Source: Buchnera aphidicola (Anoecia oenotherae) (lineage in GTDB: Bacteria > Pseudomonadota > Gammaproteobacteria > Enterobacterales > Enterobacteriaceae). Taken from it: a stretch of 64,000 nucleotides of DNA. Below, in pieces: positions 28,918 to 40,312 of this stretch. The stretch covers positions 362,785-426,784 of the forward strand of contig NZ_CP033012.1 of the NCBI RefSeq assembly GCF_005080765.1, read 5' to 3'. The notes under the pieces were generated by a model that saw nothing but the letters and a program-made list of their open reading frames with translations, made no database searches and was not told where the DNA came from. The translations under genes and the position numbers were made by a program. Each line of letters starts with the position of its first letter. The stretch's first letter is position 1.

Positions 28918-30204
28918 ATGTCAAAAATAAGAAAAATAATTTCTAGAGAAATACTTGACTCAAGAGGATACCCGACTGTTGAAACAGAAGTTTATTTACA
29001 AAATGGTATTTTTGGAAGAGCATCATGTCCATCAGGAGCTTCAAAAGGAAAACAAGAAGCTGTAGAGTTGAGAGATAATGATCCTTTGAGATTTTGTGGA
29101 AAAGGAGTAAAAAAATCTGTTCATTTAATTAATAAGGATTTAAATAATCTTTTAAAAAATTATGATTGTGCTGATCAAAATAAAATAGATTTAACTATGA
29201 TAAATTTTGATGGAACTAAAGATAAATCTAATATTGGAGCAAATAGTATTCTATCTGTTTCTTTGGCAGTAGCAAAAGCTGCATCAAAATGTAAAAAAAT
29301 ACCTTTTTTTCAATATATTTCCGAAATAAATAATACAAATAATAAATTTTCTATGCCACTTCCTATGATTAATATAATTAATGGTGGAAAACATTCAAAT
29401 AACAATTTAGATATACAAGAATTCATGATTCGTCCTATAGGAGCAAAAAATATAAAAGAAGCTATAGAAATAGGAGCAAAAATATTTCATTCTTTAGGAA
29501 GAATTTTAAAAAATAGAGGAATGAGTACTGCAGTAGGAGATGAAGGAGGATATGCTCCTAATTTAAAAAATAACGAAGAAGCTTTGCAATTAATCAAAGA
29601 ATCTATAGAAAATTCCGGTTACATTTTAGGACAAAATATTTCAATTGCTATTGATTGTGCTGCTTCTGAATTATTTTCTTCTAAAGAAAAAAAATATATT
29701 TTAGATAATAAACGAAAAAGATTTACATATAAAGAATTTACTGATTATTTAGAAGAATTATCCGACAAATACTTTATATCTTCAATAGAAGATGGACAAC
29801 ATGAGTCAGATTGGAATGGTTTTGAATATCAAACTAAAAAATTGGGAAAAAAAATACAAATAGTAGGAGATGACTTGTTTGTTACTAACTCTAACTTATT
29901 AAAAAGAGGAATAAAAAATAATATTGCTAATGCTATTTTAATAAAACCTAATCAAATAGGAACATTAACTGAAACATTAAAAACTATTAAAATAGCACAA
30001 AAAGCAAATTATAAAGTTATTATTTCACATAGATCAGGTGAAACTGAAGATGTTACTATTGCAGATTTAGCTGTCGGAACTAATGCTGGACAAATTAAAA
30101 CTGGATCTATGAGCAGAACAGAAAGAGTAGCAAAATATAATCAATTGATAAGAATTGAAGAAAGAATAGGAAAAAAATTAGCTCCTATATATTCTTTTAT
30201 ATAA
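28918..30204 (+). CDS. eno: Enolase
   Basis: Enolase converts 2-phosphoglycerate to phosphoenolpyruvate; in E. coli it also sits in the RNA degradosome. The 428-aa protein (E. coli 432) has [42 protein letters not shown], the metal-binding Asp and Glu in [13 protein letters not shown] and VGDDLFVTN, the catalytic Lys in LIKPNQIGT, and SHRSGETED near the end. AGGAAA lies before the ATG. Confidence 0.98.
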   Translation: MSKIRKIISREILDSRGYPTVETEVYLQNGIFGRASCPSGASKGKQEAVELRDNDPLRFCGKGVKKSVHLINKDLNNLLKNYDCADQNKIDLTMINFDGTKDKSNIGANSILSVSLAVAKAASKCKKIPFFQYISEINNTNNKFSMPLPMINIINGGKHSNNNLDIQEFMIRPIGAKNIKEAIEIGAKIFHSLGRILKNRGMSTAVGDEGGYAPNLKNNEEALQLIKESIENSGYILGQNISIAIDCAASELFSSKEKKYILDNKRKRFTYKEFTDYLEELSDKYFISSIEDGQHESDWNGFEYQTKKLGKKIQIVGDDLFVTNSNLLKRGIKNNIANAILIKPNQIGTLTETLKTIKIAQKANYKVIISHRSGETEDVTIADLAVGTNAGQIKTGSMSRTERVAKYNQLIRIEERIGKKLAPIYSFI

Positions 30205-30822
30205 GAAAGTTACATTAACTTAATAAAAAATATTTGTATATGTATTATTTGTTAAATAACAAGTATTTTTGCTATGAATAAAATATTAAATATTATCTAT
30301 AATTTTTTTTTACACATGTTGTATTAGAATTTACTAATACAACAAAGATTAGATTTAACAAATATTAAAAAAATAATAATTATTGTTAATTATTATTAAA
30401 TACTTTTATATAAAATATTGTTTTTTATATAAAAAACTTTATTAATTTTTAATTTTAAAATACATTATACATACAAAATATATTTTAATTTATAAAAATA
30501 TAAATTATAAATTGTTACATATAAATTTTATTTATTTAAATAAAGAATTCTTATTTATCTAATAAATATTTTTATACTTTACTAATAATTATATTAAATA
30601 TTATTTCTTTTTGTACATTTTATTTACTTAGATCTAAAATTTAATAATTAATTGTTCGTATAAAATAACAAGTATTTACTAAAAATTAATATTTTGCATA
30701 AAATATGTATTATTTGATTTAAATTTAATAATTAATTAGATTTACACAGTAAAAAAAAAATATATATATAACAATTAAAAATTAAAATAGTTAAATATAT
30801 TTAATGTTAAAATTTTTTTTAT
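30205..30822. other. 618-bp spacer between convergent eno and mutS
   Basis: It contains a good terminator hairpin (30317-30344) and otherwise AT-rich DNA with no reading frame of note. In the E. coli order this interval would span the cysteine (sulfate-assimilation) genes, ftsB, ispD/ispF, truD, surE and nlpD; none of them is here. Confidence 0.5.
30317..30344 (+). terminator. Terminator-like hairpin after eno
   Basis: TGTTGTATTAG (30317-30327) and CTAATACAACA (30334-30344) form a perfect 11-bp stem with a 6-nt loop, 112 bases after the eno stop. A T tail is lacking on the plus strand, but this is the strongest inverted repeat in the spacer. Confidence 0.6.
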
Positions 30823-33336
30823 TTAATTTATTAAAATTTTTTTTAAAAAATTAAGTATTTTTAATGATTTTAAAGGTTTTATTTTGTTAAAGTTAATTTT
30901 ATTTATTAATTTAATTGCATTTATAATAGGCAAATTTTTTTCTTTATAGATCTGTTTTAACTTTTTTTTAGCATTTAAAACAACTTTTTTAGGAAATCCA
31001 GAAAGTAAAGCTACAGATAAACCATGGCTTTTTTCCGTAAATCCTTTTTTTAAAACATAATTAAAAAAAATTTTATTATTTTTTAATAAAGAATCAAAAT
31101 AAATATTTTTTATACTTTTATATTTTTTTTCCAACTCTGATAATTCAGAATAATGAGTAGAAAAAAGAGTCATACATTTTATATCTTTAACTAAACTTTT
31201 AGCACAAGACCAAGCTAAAGATAATCCATCTCGAGGTGAAGTTCCTCTTCCTAATTCATCTATAAGCACTAGACTATTTGATGTAGCATGGTTTAAAATA
31301 TGAGCTGTTTCCAACATTTCAATCATAAATGTTGATTTTCCAGAATACAGATCATCATGAGCACCAATACGTGTAAATATTTTATCAATAGGACCTATAG
31401 ATACTTTTGTGGCTGGAACATAACTTCCAATGTAGGATAAAATCACTATAATTGCTATTTGGCGCATATAAGTACTTTTTCCACCCATATTAGGACCAGT
31501 AATTATTGACATTCTTTTTTTTGAAGATAAATAAGTTGAATTAGGAATAAAACTTTTATTTCTTGCTAACTCAACTATTGGATGTCTTCCATTAATTATG
31601 TTAATACCATATTTTTTTGTTAAAGTAGGACAAACATAATTTAAATTGATTGCTATTTTTGCAAAATTATTTAATACATCTAATTCTGCAATAGAATAAG
31701 AGGTAGTTTTTAATTTTTTTAAAAATGGAGTAATTTTGTGTAAAATATTTAAATATATTTCTTTTTCAATATTAACAGCAATAGTTTTTGCATATAAAAT
31801 TTTTTCTTGATAATTTTCTATTTCAGGTATCATATATCTTTCTGTATGCTTTAAAGTTTGCTTTCTGAAATAATTATTAGGAATTAAATGACTATCTTTT
31901 TTATTTACTTGTAAATAATATCCAATAATTTTATTAAATCCAATTTTTAAAGAGTTTGCTCCAATTTTTTTTTTTTGTTTCAGTTCAATTTTTTTTAAGT
32001 AGTTTAAGGAATCGTTAGCTATTTCTCGCCATCGATCAAGTTTTTTGCTAAATCCAGTAGCAATAACATTACCATAATTGATACAATAAGACGGTATAAG
32101 TTGAATAGCATTGTGTAAAAGTGTGTTTAAACTTTTACATAAATGTATTCCATGATTTAAACGAATTAAATTTTTTTCTAATATTTTAGAAAGAGTTGTT
32201 TTTAGTTTTGGCAATAGCGATAATAAATTTCTTAAATTTATTAAGTCTTTTGGAATAGCTTGATTTAATGATAAACGAGTTATTATTCTTTCTAAATCAT
32301 GGAATCTTTCTAAAATAGAAGTTATTTTCTGATGGTTTTTTAATAAAATAGTTACGCTATTTTGTCTATTGACGATTTCGTTTACATTACATATGGGGGA
32401 AAAAACCCATCTTTTTAATAATCTACTTCCCATTAATGTAGACGTTTTATTGATTATAGATAATAAGGAACTATTTTTATTAGAAACATTTGTGTTTTCA
32501 TTAATTTCTAAATTTTTTCTAGTAGAAAAGTTCATATATATATAAGTGTTTTTATTTTTTATTTTTAAATATTGAATATGAGATGGAATATTTTTTTTTA
32601 TATATTTGATATAACGTAAAATACTACCTGCCGCTCGAACTCCTAATTTTTTTGTTTTAAGCTTGTTTCTTTGCTTTTCATCACTTAAAAAATGTGATAT
32701 GAGTACATGATATGATCTTGTCAAATTAAAATTTAATATAGATCTTTTTTGTATTCCTGTTCTTTTATTAAATAAAAATAAATAAGCAAAATTTTCTGGT
32801 AACAAAATTTCCTCTGGATTATTTTTTTCTATTTCTGACATTAAGTCATTTATATTATTAAATTCTAAAATTTCTAATTTTCCTAAACATAAATTCAAGA
32901 CAGCATATCCAAAAGAATTATTCTTTTCAAAAATAGATACTAATAAATTATCTTTTTTTCCATTTAATAATTCTTCATTAACTACAGTTCCAGGCGTAAT
33001 AACTTGTACTATTTTTCTTAGTATAAGACCATTATTAAATAATTTATTATCAATTTGATCACAAATTACAATAGATTTACCTAATTTAAGTAATTTTTTA
33101 CAATAATAATTTATTTTTTGACACGGAAAACCCGCCATTGGAATAATTTTTTTTGCAGAAAAACCTTTTTTAGTTAAAACAATTTTTAATATTGACGCTG
33201 CAATTTTTGCATCTTCGTAAAAAAGTTCGTAAAAATCGCCTATTTGAAAAAATAAAAACATATTGGGGTATAATTTTTTTATCGATAAATACTGTTGAAT
33301 TATTGGAGTATGTTTATAACAATTTGTATTTAGCAT
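30823..33336 (-). CDS. mutS: DNA mismatch repair protein MutS
   Basis: MutS recognises mismatches and small loops and recruits MutL. It is 837 aa (E. coli 853). The mismatch-reading Phe-x-Glu motif is present in IGDFYELFYEDAK. The connector, lever and clamp domains follow, then Walker A GPNMGGKSTYMRQ, Walker B LVIDELGRGTS and the THYSEL motif. The coding strand has an in-frame run of 12 A (at 31965-31976), close to the lengths that break other genes here, so slippage may yield some truncated protein. Confidence 0.97.
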   Translation of the reverse strand: MLNTNCYKHTPIIQQYLSIKKLYPNMFLFFQIGDFYELFYEDAKIAASILKIVLTKKGFSAKKIIPMAGFPCQKINYYCKKLLKLGKSIVICDQIDNKLFNNGLILRKIVQVITPGTVVNEELLNGKKDNLLVSIFEKNNSFGYAVLNLCLGKLEILEFNNINDLMSEIEKNNPEEILLPENFAYLFLFNKRTGIQKRSILNFNLTRSYHVLISHFLSDEKQRNKLKTKKLGVRAAGSILRYIKYIKKNIPSHIQYLKIKNKNTYIYMNFSTRKNLEINENTNVSNKNSSLLSIINKTSTLMGSRLLKRWVFSPICNVNEIVNRQNSVTILLKNHQKITSILERFHDLERIITRLSLNQAIPKDLINLRNLLSLLPKLKTTLSKILEKNLIRLNHGIHLCKSLNTLLHNAIQLIPSYCINYGNVIATGFSKKLDRWREIANDSLNYLKKIELKQKKKIGANSLKIGFNKIIGYYLQVNKKDSHLIPNNYFRKQTLKHTERYMIPEIENYQEKILYAKTIAVNIEKEIYLNILHKITPFLKKLKTTSYSIAELDVLNNFAKIAINLNYVCPTLTKKYGINIINGRHPIVELARNKSFIPNSTYLSSKKRMSIITGPNMGGKSTYMRQIAIIVILSYIGSYVPATKVSIGPIDKIFTRIGAHDDLYSGKSTFMIEMLETAHILNHATSNSLVLIDELGRGTSPRDGLSLAWSCAKSLVKDIKCMTLFSTHYSELSELEKKYKSIKNIYFDSLLKNNKIFFNYVLKKGFTEKSHGLSVALLSGFPKKVVLNAKKKLKQIYKEKNLPIINAIKLINKINFNKIKPLKSLKILNFLKKILIN

Positions 33337-34299
33337 AAATATTCCATATTGATAATTTTAAAAATTTTAACAGTTGTTATACAAAAAAATATTAAGAATT
33401 GTATGGATAAATTTGTATTGTTTAAAATTCAAATATAAATTTTTTTATCAAAAATATATTTATATTATAAATTTACTTAAATCCATTTATATAATATATA
33501 GAATAAAATTTCTTAGAATAAAAATCATTCCTATAGATATAAAAGATATGGTAAATGTTAATAAAACTAAAAAAATACTGTAAAATTATATATATGCATC
33601 TTAAATGCTAATTAAAATTAAATTTTAAAAATATGAATATAAATATATTTATATATAAAAAAGTGCATTTAGAGCTATTAATGTTTTAAATTTTATTTTT
33701 TTATCATCTTATTTGTTAAAGAAATTATATTTATTAATTAATTCGTTTTGTTTTATTGGATTTTATTTTTATTAAAAATAAAAAAGAAATAATATAAAAT
33801 TAATAGATGTACATTTTTATTAATTAATTTTTTTTAAATTAAACATATCGTATATAAAAATTGATCGTATTAAATATTTTTTATCTTTTATAGTAAAAAT
33901 ACTTGGTATTTAACATGATAATCAATTATTAGTTAAAAAATTTAATATATTTTTTTAAAGTTAAATATCTTTATATTTGGTATTTTATAGTTTTATTAAA
34001 AATTCATACAATAATACAATCAGTATTGTTTAAAAAAAATAAAAATTATTTTTTATAAATTACTAGTTATTATTCTAAATAATTAATTTTTAAATTAAAT
34101 CTACAATTTATAAATTAAATATCCTTAATTAAAAAAAATTAGTTCAATAACATTTATTATATTTAATAGTAAAAATATAAATGTAAATTTGTATTATAAA
34201 ACTTAATTAGTTATATATATTTTTAATATATTTCATAAGTGTAAATATAAAATATATAAATAATTTATTTGTAAATGTTTTTAATATTGGAATACTGAT
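33337..34299. other. Divergent spacer mutS/polA (963 bp)
   Basis: Between divergent genes. A short open frame at 33374-33583 starting with TTG has Lys/Ile-rich sequence, no ribosome-binding site and no recognisable motif; I do not call it. No RNA gene is seen, and spot 42-type sequence cannot be recognised. The polA and mutS promoters must be at the two ends. Confidence 0.45.
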
Positions 34300-37068
34300 A
34301 TGAAAAATATACATCAAAGAAGTTTAATTTTAGTAGATGGAACGTCTTGTCTTTATCGGGCATATTATGCTTTTCCATTTTTTTTTAATTCGAAAGGAAA
34401 GCCATCAGGAGCTATTTATGGAGTCTTAAATATAATTCGAAGTTTATTTTTAAATTATAATCCATATACAATGATTATTGTTTTTGATTCTTCTAGAAAA
34501 AACTTTCGTAAAAAATTGTATAAAAAATATAAAAAAAATAGATTATCTATGCCTGAAAATTTAAAACTGCAAATTAATCCTTTATATCAAGTTATTGAAT
34601 ATCTTGGTATTCCTTTAATAATTGAATCTAATGTAGAAGCAGATGACGTTATCGGAACATTATCAAAAATAGCAGAACAAGAAAATTTTTCTGTTCTTAT
34701 TAGTAGTAATGATAAAGATATGGCTCAATTAGTTAATAAAAATATTTCGATTATAGATAACTCGAAAAAGTGTGTTTTAGGACCTAAAGAAATAAAAAAA
34801 AAATATGGTGTTAAAGCAGAATATATAAACCATTTTTTAGCATTAACAGGAGATGTTTCAGACAATATACCTGGAGTTTCTGGAATAGGAAAAAAAACAG
34901 CATTAGTTTTAATAAATAAATTTAAAAGTATAAAAAACATTTATAAAAATCTTAAAAAAATTCAAGAACTACCATTAAGAGGAAAGATAAGAATTCAAAA
35001 GAATTTAAAAAAATACCAAAAAATTGCTTTTTTATCACTTAAATTAACAACAATTAAACTAAATGTTTATTTGAAAGACAAAATAGAAAATATGGTATTA
35101 TTAAAACCAAAAATTAAATTATTATTACATTTCTTTAATTACTACGAATTTAGCTATTTGCATAAATTTTTTTTAGAAAATAAATGGTTCGTTCCGAATA
35201 ATCATAATTGTATAGTCAAAAAAAAAGAAAATTATGAAAAATATGAAAAAAATTATTTTAATAATATGATTTTAGATAAAAAAAAATTTGAAATGTGGTT
35301 AAGTAAATTTAAAGAAAATAAAAAATTTTCTTTTTTTTTCGATTTAAATTATATAAACGAAACAGTTTTTGATATTAATGGAATAACATTTTCTACAAAA
35401 ACAAATAAATTTTGTTATTTAGTTTTTAAAAATAACAAATTAAATATTGTTAGTGATCTTAATATAAACACAGTCTTTAAAAAATTAAAGATTATATTCG
35501 AAAATCCAAAAATTATAAAAATAACAGAAAATTTAAAACTGCAATATTTTATCTTGTTTTTTTTAAAAATAAAAATATGCAACATATATTTTGATACAAT
35601 GTTGGAATTACATTTATTTAAATATAATAAATTATCGTATGATCTGACAAGTGTTTTTATTACAAATAATATTTTTAAGTATTCTCAATACGAACAATTG
35701 TTAGAAAATTCCAATGAATCAATAAACTTAGATAAAATTTATTCTAGTAAAACTACATCGTTAAATCATATAAAAAAAATAATAAAAAAAAGTTACTTTA
35801 TATTCAAAACTCACATACATATATTTCCTTTGATAAAAAAAAATAAAGTTATATTTAATTTGTACCATAACATTGATTTACCACTAGTAAAAACACTTTT
35901 TCAAATGGAATTAAATGGGGTATTAATAGATTGTAATTTACTAAAATCATTTTCTAAAATTATAACTAAAAAATTAATCAAATTAGAAAAAGAAGCTTAT
36001 ATGCTTTCTGGAATAATATTTAATTTATCATCTACAAAACAAATTCAAAAAATTTTCTTAAAAAAAAAACTATTTGTTGTTAAAAACAATAAAAAATTTT
36101 CTACTAATAAAAAAGTATTATTGACATTATCTAAATATGATCCTCTTCCTAAGATTATATTAAAATACCGTAGTTTAAGAAAGTTGCAATCTACTTATAT
36201 AAATAAACTTCCTAAAATGGTTAGAAAAGATTCAAAAAGAATACATACTTCTTATTATCAAACTATTACAAATACTGGAAGACTATCTTCAAAAAATCCT
36301 AATTTACAAAATATTCCTATTGATAAAAAAAAAGAAAAAAATATTCGAACAGCATTTATAGCACCAAAAAATTTTATAATCATGAGTGCTGATTATTCAC
36401 AAATAGAACTAAGAATTATAGCTCATTTATCAAACGATAGAGCTTTAGTTCATGCTTTTAATACTGGAAAAGATATACATAGTATAACTGCATCAGATTT
36501 ATTTCATGTAAACGTTAACTCAGTAACATTTGAACAAAGAAAAATAGCTAAAACAATTAATTTTTCTGTAATATATGGTATTAGTGCTTTTGGATTAGCA
36601 CAAAAACTAGATATTGATATTGTGGCTGCTGAAAAATATATTAATTTATATTTTAAAAAATATAATGGCGTATATAAATATATAGAAAAAATTAAAATTT
36701 TTGCAGCAAGAAAAGGTTATGTAAGAACAATAGATAAACGAAAGTTATATATTCGAAATATACAATCTAGTAATAAAAATTATCAAAAAGCTGCTGAAAG
36801 AGTTGCTGTAAACGCTCCTATTCAAGGTACAGCTGCAGACATTATAAAAAAAGCTATGATATATGTTAATAATGATTTGGATCAATATTTTTCAAAACAT
36901 GCAGGAATGATAATGCAAGTTCATGATGAATTAGTATTTGAAATAAGAAAAGAAAAATCTTTTTATATTGCTAAGCATATACAAAAAATTATGGAATCAT
37001 GTGCAAATTTAAACGTACCTTTAAAAGTTAATATAAAAATAGGAAAGAATTGGAATTCAGTTTTATAA
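34300..37068 (+). CDS. polA: DNA polymerase I with degenerate proofreading domain
   Basis: PolA removes RNA primers and fills gaps. The 922-aa protein (E. coli 928) has three domains. The 5'-nuclease (1-290) is intact, with VDGTSCLYRAYYAFP, VEADDVIGTL, SSNDKDMAQL and GDVSDNIPGVSGIGKKTA. The 3'-5' exonuclease region (about 320-515) has lost catalytic acids: E. coli DTET reads DLNY, the Asp in NLKYD is Gln (NLKLQ), and the third-motif Asp is gone. The polymerase domain is well kept: TGRLSSKNPNLQNIP, SADYSQIELR, RKIAKTINFSVIYG and QVHDELVFE. It should polymerise but not proofread. Confidence 0.97.
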   Translation: MKNIHQRSLILVDGTSCLYRAYYAFPFFFNSKGKPSGAIYGVLNIIRSLFLNYNPYTMIIVFDSSRKNFRKKLYKKYKKNRLSMPENLKLQINPLYQVIEYLGIPLIIESNVEADDVIGTLSKIAEQENFSVLISSNDKDMAQLVNKNISIIDNSKKCVLGPKEIKKKYGVKAEYINHFLALTGDVSDNIPGVSGIGKKTALVLINKFKSIKNIYKNLKKIQELPLRGKIRIQKNLKKYQKIAFLSLKLTTIKLNVYLKDKIENMVLLKPKIKLLLHFFNYYEFSYLHKFFLENKWFVPNNHNCIVKKKENYEKYEKNYFNNMILDKKKFEMWLSKFKENKKFSFFFDLNYINETVFDINGITFSTKTNKFCYLVFKNNKLNIVSDLNINTVFKKLKIIFENPKIIKITENLKLQYFILFFLKIKICNIYFDTMLELHLFKYNKLSYDLTSVFITNNIFKYSQYEQLLENSNESINLDKIYSSKTTSLNHIKKIIKKSYFIFKTHIHIFPLIKKNKVIFNLYHNIDLPLVKTLFQMELNGVLIDCNLLKSFSKIITKKLIKLEKEAYMLSGIIFNLSSTKQIQKIFLKKKLFVVKNNKKFSTNKKVLLTLSKYDPLPKIILKYRSLRKLQSTYINKLPKMVRKDSKRIHTSYYQTITNTGRLSSKNPNLQNIPIDKKKEKNIRTAFIAPKNFIIMSADYSQIELRIIAHLSNDRALVHAFNTGKDIHSITASDLFHVNVNSVTFEQRKIAKTINFSVIYGISAFGLAQKLDIDIVAAEKYINLYFKKYNGVYKYIEKIKIFAARKGYVRTIDKRKLYIRNIQSSNKNYQKAAERVAVNAPIQGTAADIIKKAMIYVNNDLDQYFSKHAGMIMQVHDELVFEIRKEKSFYIAKHIQKIMESCANLNVPLKVNIKIGKNWNSVL

Positions 37069-37247
37069 ATAATATTTTTTGTTCAAAAATTAGTATATTT
37101 TATAGTATTTAAAATATTTCAAAACGATTAATAAGATTTAAATTAATATAACTTATAATTTAATCTAAATATTAAATAAATATTTTTTATTCTAATTGCA
37201 ATTTAAACAAAATATTTTCATTTTTTTAAATTTTTTAGAAACTTTTT

Positions 37248-37844
37248 TTAATTTTTATACCAATAATCTATTTTTTTTTTTAAATAATCAATACCAGTTT
37301 TTTTCAAAGCAGAAAATAAAATTATATCTATGTTATTATGTTTTAAAGATAGTTTTTCTCTTATTTTTACTATCCTTGTTTTTTGAGAATTTAATGTAAT
37401 TTTATCTGATTTATTTAATAGAACTAATACAGGAACATTATTTTCGAAAGCTTTTTTTATAAAAAATAAATCAAAATTTTTTAACGGATGTCTAATATCC
37501 ATAATATTAATTAAACCTTTTAAATTTTTGTTGGTTTTAATATACTTAGTGAGTTCTAACATTAGTTTATTTTTTATTTTTTTTTGAATAGTTGAATAAC
37601 CATATCCAGGAAAATCTACTAATTTTAAATTAGTTGATACTTGAAAAAAATTAATTGTTTTTGTACTTCCTGGAGTTTTTCCAATACGAGCTAAATTCTT
37701 TTTGTTGATTAATGCATTTATTGAACTAGATTTTCCAGAATTTGAATAACCAAAAAAAGCAATTTCCGTCCAAGAATTTAAATTTTTAGAAGGAACTTTT
37801 AATGTACTGGTTAAAAATTTTGTATTTTCATAATTATAATTCAC
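37248..37844 (-). CDS. engB: Ribosome biogenesis GTPase EngB (YihA/YsxC)
   Basis: EngB is an essential GTPase for 50S assembly. It is 198 aa (E. coli 210). The motifs are G1 FFGYSNSGKSSSINAL, G2 GSTKTINFFQV, G3 LVDFPGYGYS, G4 LLNKSDK and G5 FSALKKTG. An in-frame run of 11 A lies six codons before the stop. It is convergent with polA, its E. coli neighbour, across about 180 bp. Confidence 0.96.
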   Translation of the reverse strand: MNYNYENTKFLTSTLKVPSKNLNSWTEIAFFGYSNSGKSSSINALINKKNLARIGKTPGSTKTINFFQVSTNLKLVDFPGYGYSTIQKKIKNKLMLELTKYIKTNKNLKGLINIMDIRHPLKNFDLFFIKKAFENNVPVLVLLNKSDKITLNSQKTRIVKIREKLSLKHNNIDIILFSALKKTGIDYLKKKIDYWYKN

Positions 37845-38259
37845 TGTTTATGTCCTTATCAAAATAATGTTATAACTATTTATAATAAAATTTTACTTTT
37901 TAAAACAAACTATTATTATATAAATAAAAGATTAGTTTTAACGTAAGAATAAATTTTTTATAAAATTATATTTATATTATTATAAAAAGAATAATTTGTA
38001 TCTATTTTTTATTTATAAAAATTTTTAATTAAATATTATATTTAATAAGTTTTTTTTTGAATTCAAAGTACTATATGTACACAAAATATAGTGCTAAATC
38101 ACTATTAGTTTATAACAGGTATTTAAACATTAATTTTATAAAAAAATTAAACAAAAGATTATTTCAAATTTATTAATATGAATTCATATTTAAAAATTTG
38201 TCAATAATATAGTTTATTTAGTTTATAAAAAATTTAATTTTATATTATTTTGAGAAAAT
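37845..38259. other. Divergent spacer engB/typA
   Basis: This 415-bp AT-rich spacer lies between divergent genes and has no recognisable gene. In E. coli, spf RNA and other genes occur in the corresponding polA-typA stretch; nothing similar can be identified. Confidence 0.45.
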
Positions 38260-40083
38260 ATGAATAAAAAACTAAGAAACGTTGCTATTATTGCTCATGT
38301 AGATCATGGAAAAACAACATTGTTAGATAAATTATTGCAACAATCTGGTGTATTTCAAGATCATGAAGAAACTACAGAAAGAGTTATGGATTCTAATGTA
38401 TTAGAAAAAGAAAGAGGAATTACTATTCTTGCTAAAAATACTTCGATTATATGGAAAGAATATAGAATAAATATAATAGATACTCCTGGACATGCAGATT
38501 TTGGTGGTGAAGTAGAAAGAGTTCTATCTATGGTTGATTCAGTACTATTAGTTGTAGATGCTCTTGATGGTCCTATGCCACAAACAAGATTTGTTACTCA
38601 AAAAGCATTTAAACATAATATTAATCCTATAGTAGTAATAAATAAAATAGACAGAGAAAATTCGCGTCCTGATTGGGTATTAGATCAAATATTTGATTTG
38701 TTTGTAAGTTTAAAAGCTTCTGATAAACAATTAGATTTTCCAATTATTTACACTTCTGCTCTATTAGGTGTCGCTGGTACCGATTACTTAAATATGGAAA
38801 AAAATATGAACCCTTTATTTAAGGCAATTATAAAATATGTTCCGAAACCATCTATAAGTAATAATCCTTTTTTTCAAATGCAAATTTCACAATTAGGATA
38901 TGACAATTACTTAGGAACAATCGGTATTGGAAAAATACAATCAGGAAGTGTAAAACCTAATCAGAAAGTAGTAGTCATTGATAATAATAATTGTACTAGA
39001 ATAGGAAAAATTAATACAGTTCTTGGATATTTAGGTTTAAAAAGAAATGAGATAAAATTAGCAAAAGCAGGCGATATTATAGCTATTACTGGAATTGATA
39101 ATTTGTTAATTTCTAATACAATATGTGATCCTGATAATATTCAAGCAATGCCGATTTTAAAAGTTGATGAACCTACTGTAAAAATGTTTTTTTGTGTAAA
39201 CACTTCTCCTTTTTGCGGAAAAGAAGGGAAAAATGTTAATTCTCGTCAAATTATTGCCCGTTTAAGAAGAGAAATAAAGTATAATGTAGCTTTGCAAGTA
39301 GAAGAAACTATAGATGCTAATGTTTTCTGTGTTTCTGGAAGAGGAGAATTACATTTATCTATATTAATTGAAAATATGAGAAGAGAAGGGTTTGAATTAG
39401 AAGTATCTCGTCCAACTATAATATTTAAATTTATTAATAATGTTGAGCATGAACCATTTGAATCTCTCATTATAGATATTGAATCAAAATATCAAGGTAT
39501 TATTATGAAAAATATAGGAGAAAAAAAAGGAGAATTAAAAAATATTTTTTCAGATGATACACACAGAGTTAGATTAGAATACATTATTTCTAGTAGATCT
39601 TTAATAGGTTTTAGAACTGAATTTATGAATATAACATGTGGTACAGGATTATTTTATTCCGCTTTTAGCCATTATGAAAAAATTCAGAAAAATAAAACAA
39701 TACAAAGAAGAAATGGAGTTTTAATTTCTAATAAAACTGGAAAAGCTACAGCATTTGCTTTATTTAATTTACAAGAAAGAGGAAAATTGTTTTTAGAACA
39801 TGGAGATGTAGTATATGAAGGGCAAATCGTAGGAATACATAATAGAACAAATGATTTAACAGTAAATTGTTTAACCGGTAAAAAACTCACTAATATGAGA
39901 GCATCTGGATCTGATGAAGCTATTGTTCTAACACCTCCTGTAAAATTAACTTTAGAACAATCGTTAGCTTTTATTAATGATGATGAATTAGTTGAAATAA
40001 CTCCTATTTCTATTCGATTAAGAAAGAAAAATTTAACTGAAAGCAAAAGAAAACAAGCAATACGTAAAAATAAAATTTCATAA
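38260..40083 (+). CDS. typA: Ribosome-dependent GTPase TypA/BipA
   Basis: TypA is an EF-G-like translational GTPase that aids 50S assembly, especially in the cold. The length (607 aa) equals E. coli. It has G1 [16 protein letters not shown]2 ERGITI, G3 [12 protein letters not shown] and G4 [12 protein letters not shown]. Domain III/V sequences ([38 protein letters not shown]-like [12 protein letters not shown]) and the C-terminal [23 protein letters not shown] follow. No close neighbour shares its strand. Confidence 0.97.
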   Translation: MNKKLRNVAIIAHVDHGKTTLLDKLLQQSGVFQDHEETTERVMDSNVLEKERGITILAKNTSIIWKEYRINIIDTPGHADFGGEVERVLSMVDSVLLVVDALDGPMPQTRFVTQKAFKHNINPIVVINKIDRENSRPDWVLDQIFDLFVSLKASDKQLDFPIIYTSALLGVAGTDYLNMEKNMNPLFKAIIKYVPKPSISNNPFFQMQISQLGYDNYLGTIGIGKIQSGSVKPNQKVVVIDNNNCTRIGKINTVLGYLGLKRNEIKLAKAGDIIAITGIDNLLISNTICDPDNIQAMPILKVDEPTVKMFFCVNTSPFCGKEGKNVNSRQIIARLRREIKYNVALQVEETIDANVFCVSGRGELHLSILIENMRREGFELEVSRPTIIFKFINNVEHEPFESLIIDIESKYQGIIMKNIGEKKGELKNIFSDDTHRVRLEYIISSRSLIGFRTEFMNITCGTGLFYSAFSHYEKIQKNKTIQRRNGVLISNKTGKATAFALFNLQERGKLFLEHGDVVYEGQIVGIHNRTNDLTVNCLTGKKLTNMRASGSDEAIVLTPPVKLTLEQSLAFINDDELVEITPISIRLRKKNLTESKRKQAIRKNKIS

Positions 40084-40158
40084 ATAAAATAAATGTATTT
40101 CACTTTAAGTATATAATATATATATCTTATATATTTGTTACATACGATAGTTATCACC

Positions 40159-40188
40159 TAGATAGGATTATCTGAATAATTCTATCTA
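40159..40188. terminator. Hairpin between typA and gmk (first)
   Basis: Arms 40159-40171 and 40176-40188 form a 13-bp stem (one G-T wobble on the plus strand) with the loop CTGA. It lies 75 bases after typA, between convergent genes. No good T tail follows. Confidence 0.55.
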
Positions 40189-40218
40189 AATAATCTATAT
40201 TAAAATCATAAGCAAACT

Positions 40219-40240
40219 AATAGAATAAAATTCTATTTTT
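40219..40240 (+). terminator. Terminator between typA and gmk (second)
   Basis: AATAGAAT and ATTCTATT form an 8-bp stem with an AAA loop, running into TTT and an AT-rich stretch. With the hairpin 30 bases upstream it probably makes a double terminator for typA. Confidence 0.5.
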
Positions 40241-40312
40241 ATATCATATATTTATTAAAAAAAATAACTACAAAATTTTATACATAAATTTTAAAAAAAT
40301 TAATGAGTTTAA

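Noticed and set aside
33374..33583. 69-aa open frame in the mutS/polA spacer
   Set aside because: It starts with TTG, lacks a ribosome-binding site, has composition typical of random AT-rich translation, and shows no motif.
39684..40157. 157-aa minus-strand frame antisense to the typA 3' end
   Set aside because: It is long only because typA codon use leaves the opposite strand open; typA is conserved there and no SD precedes the frame.
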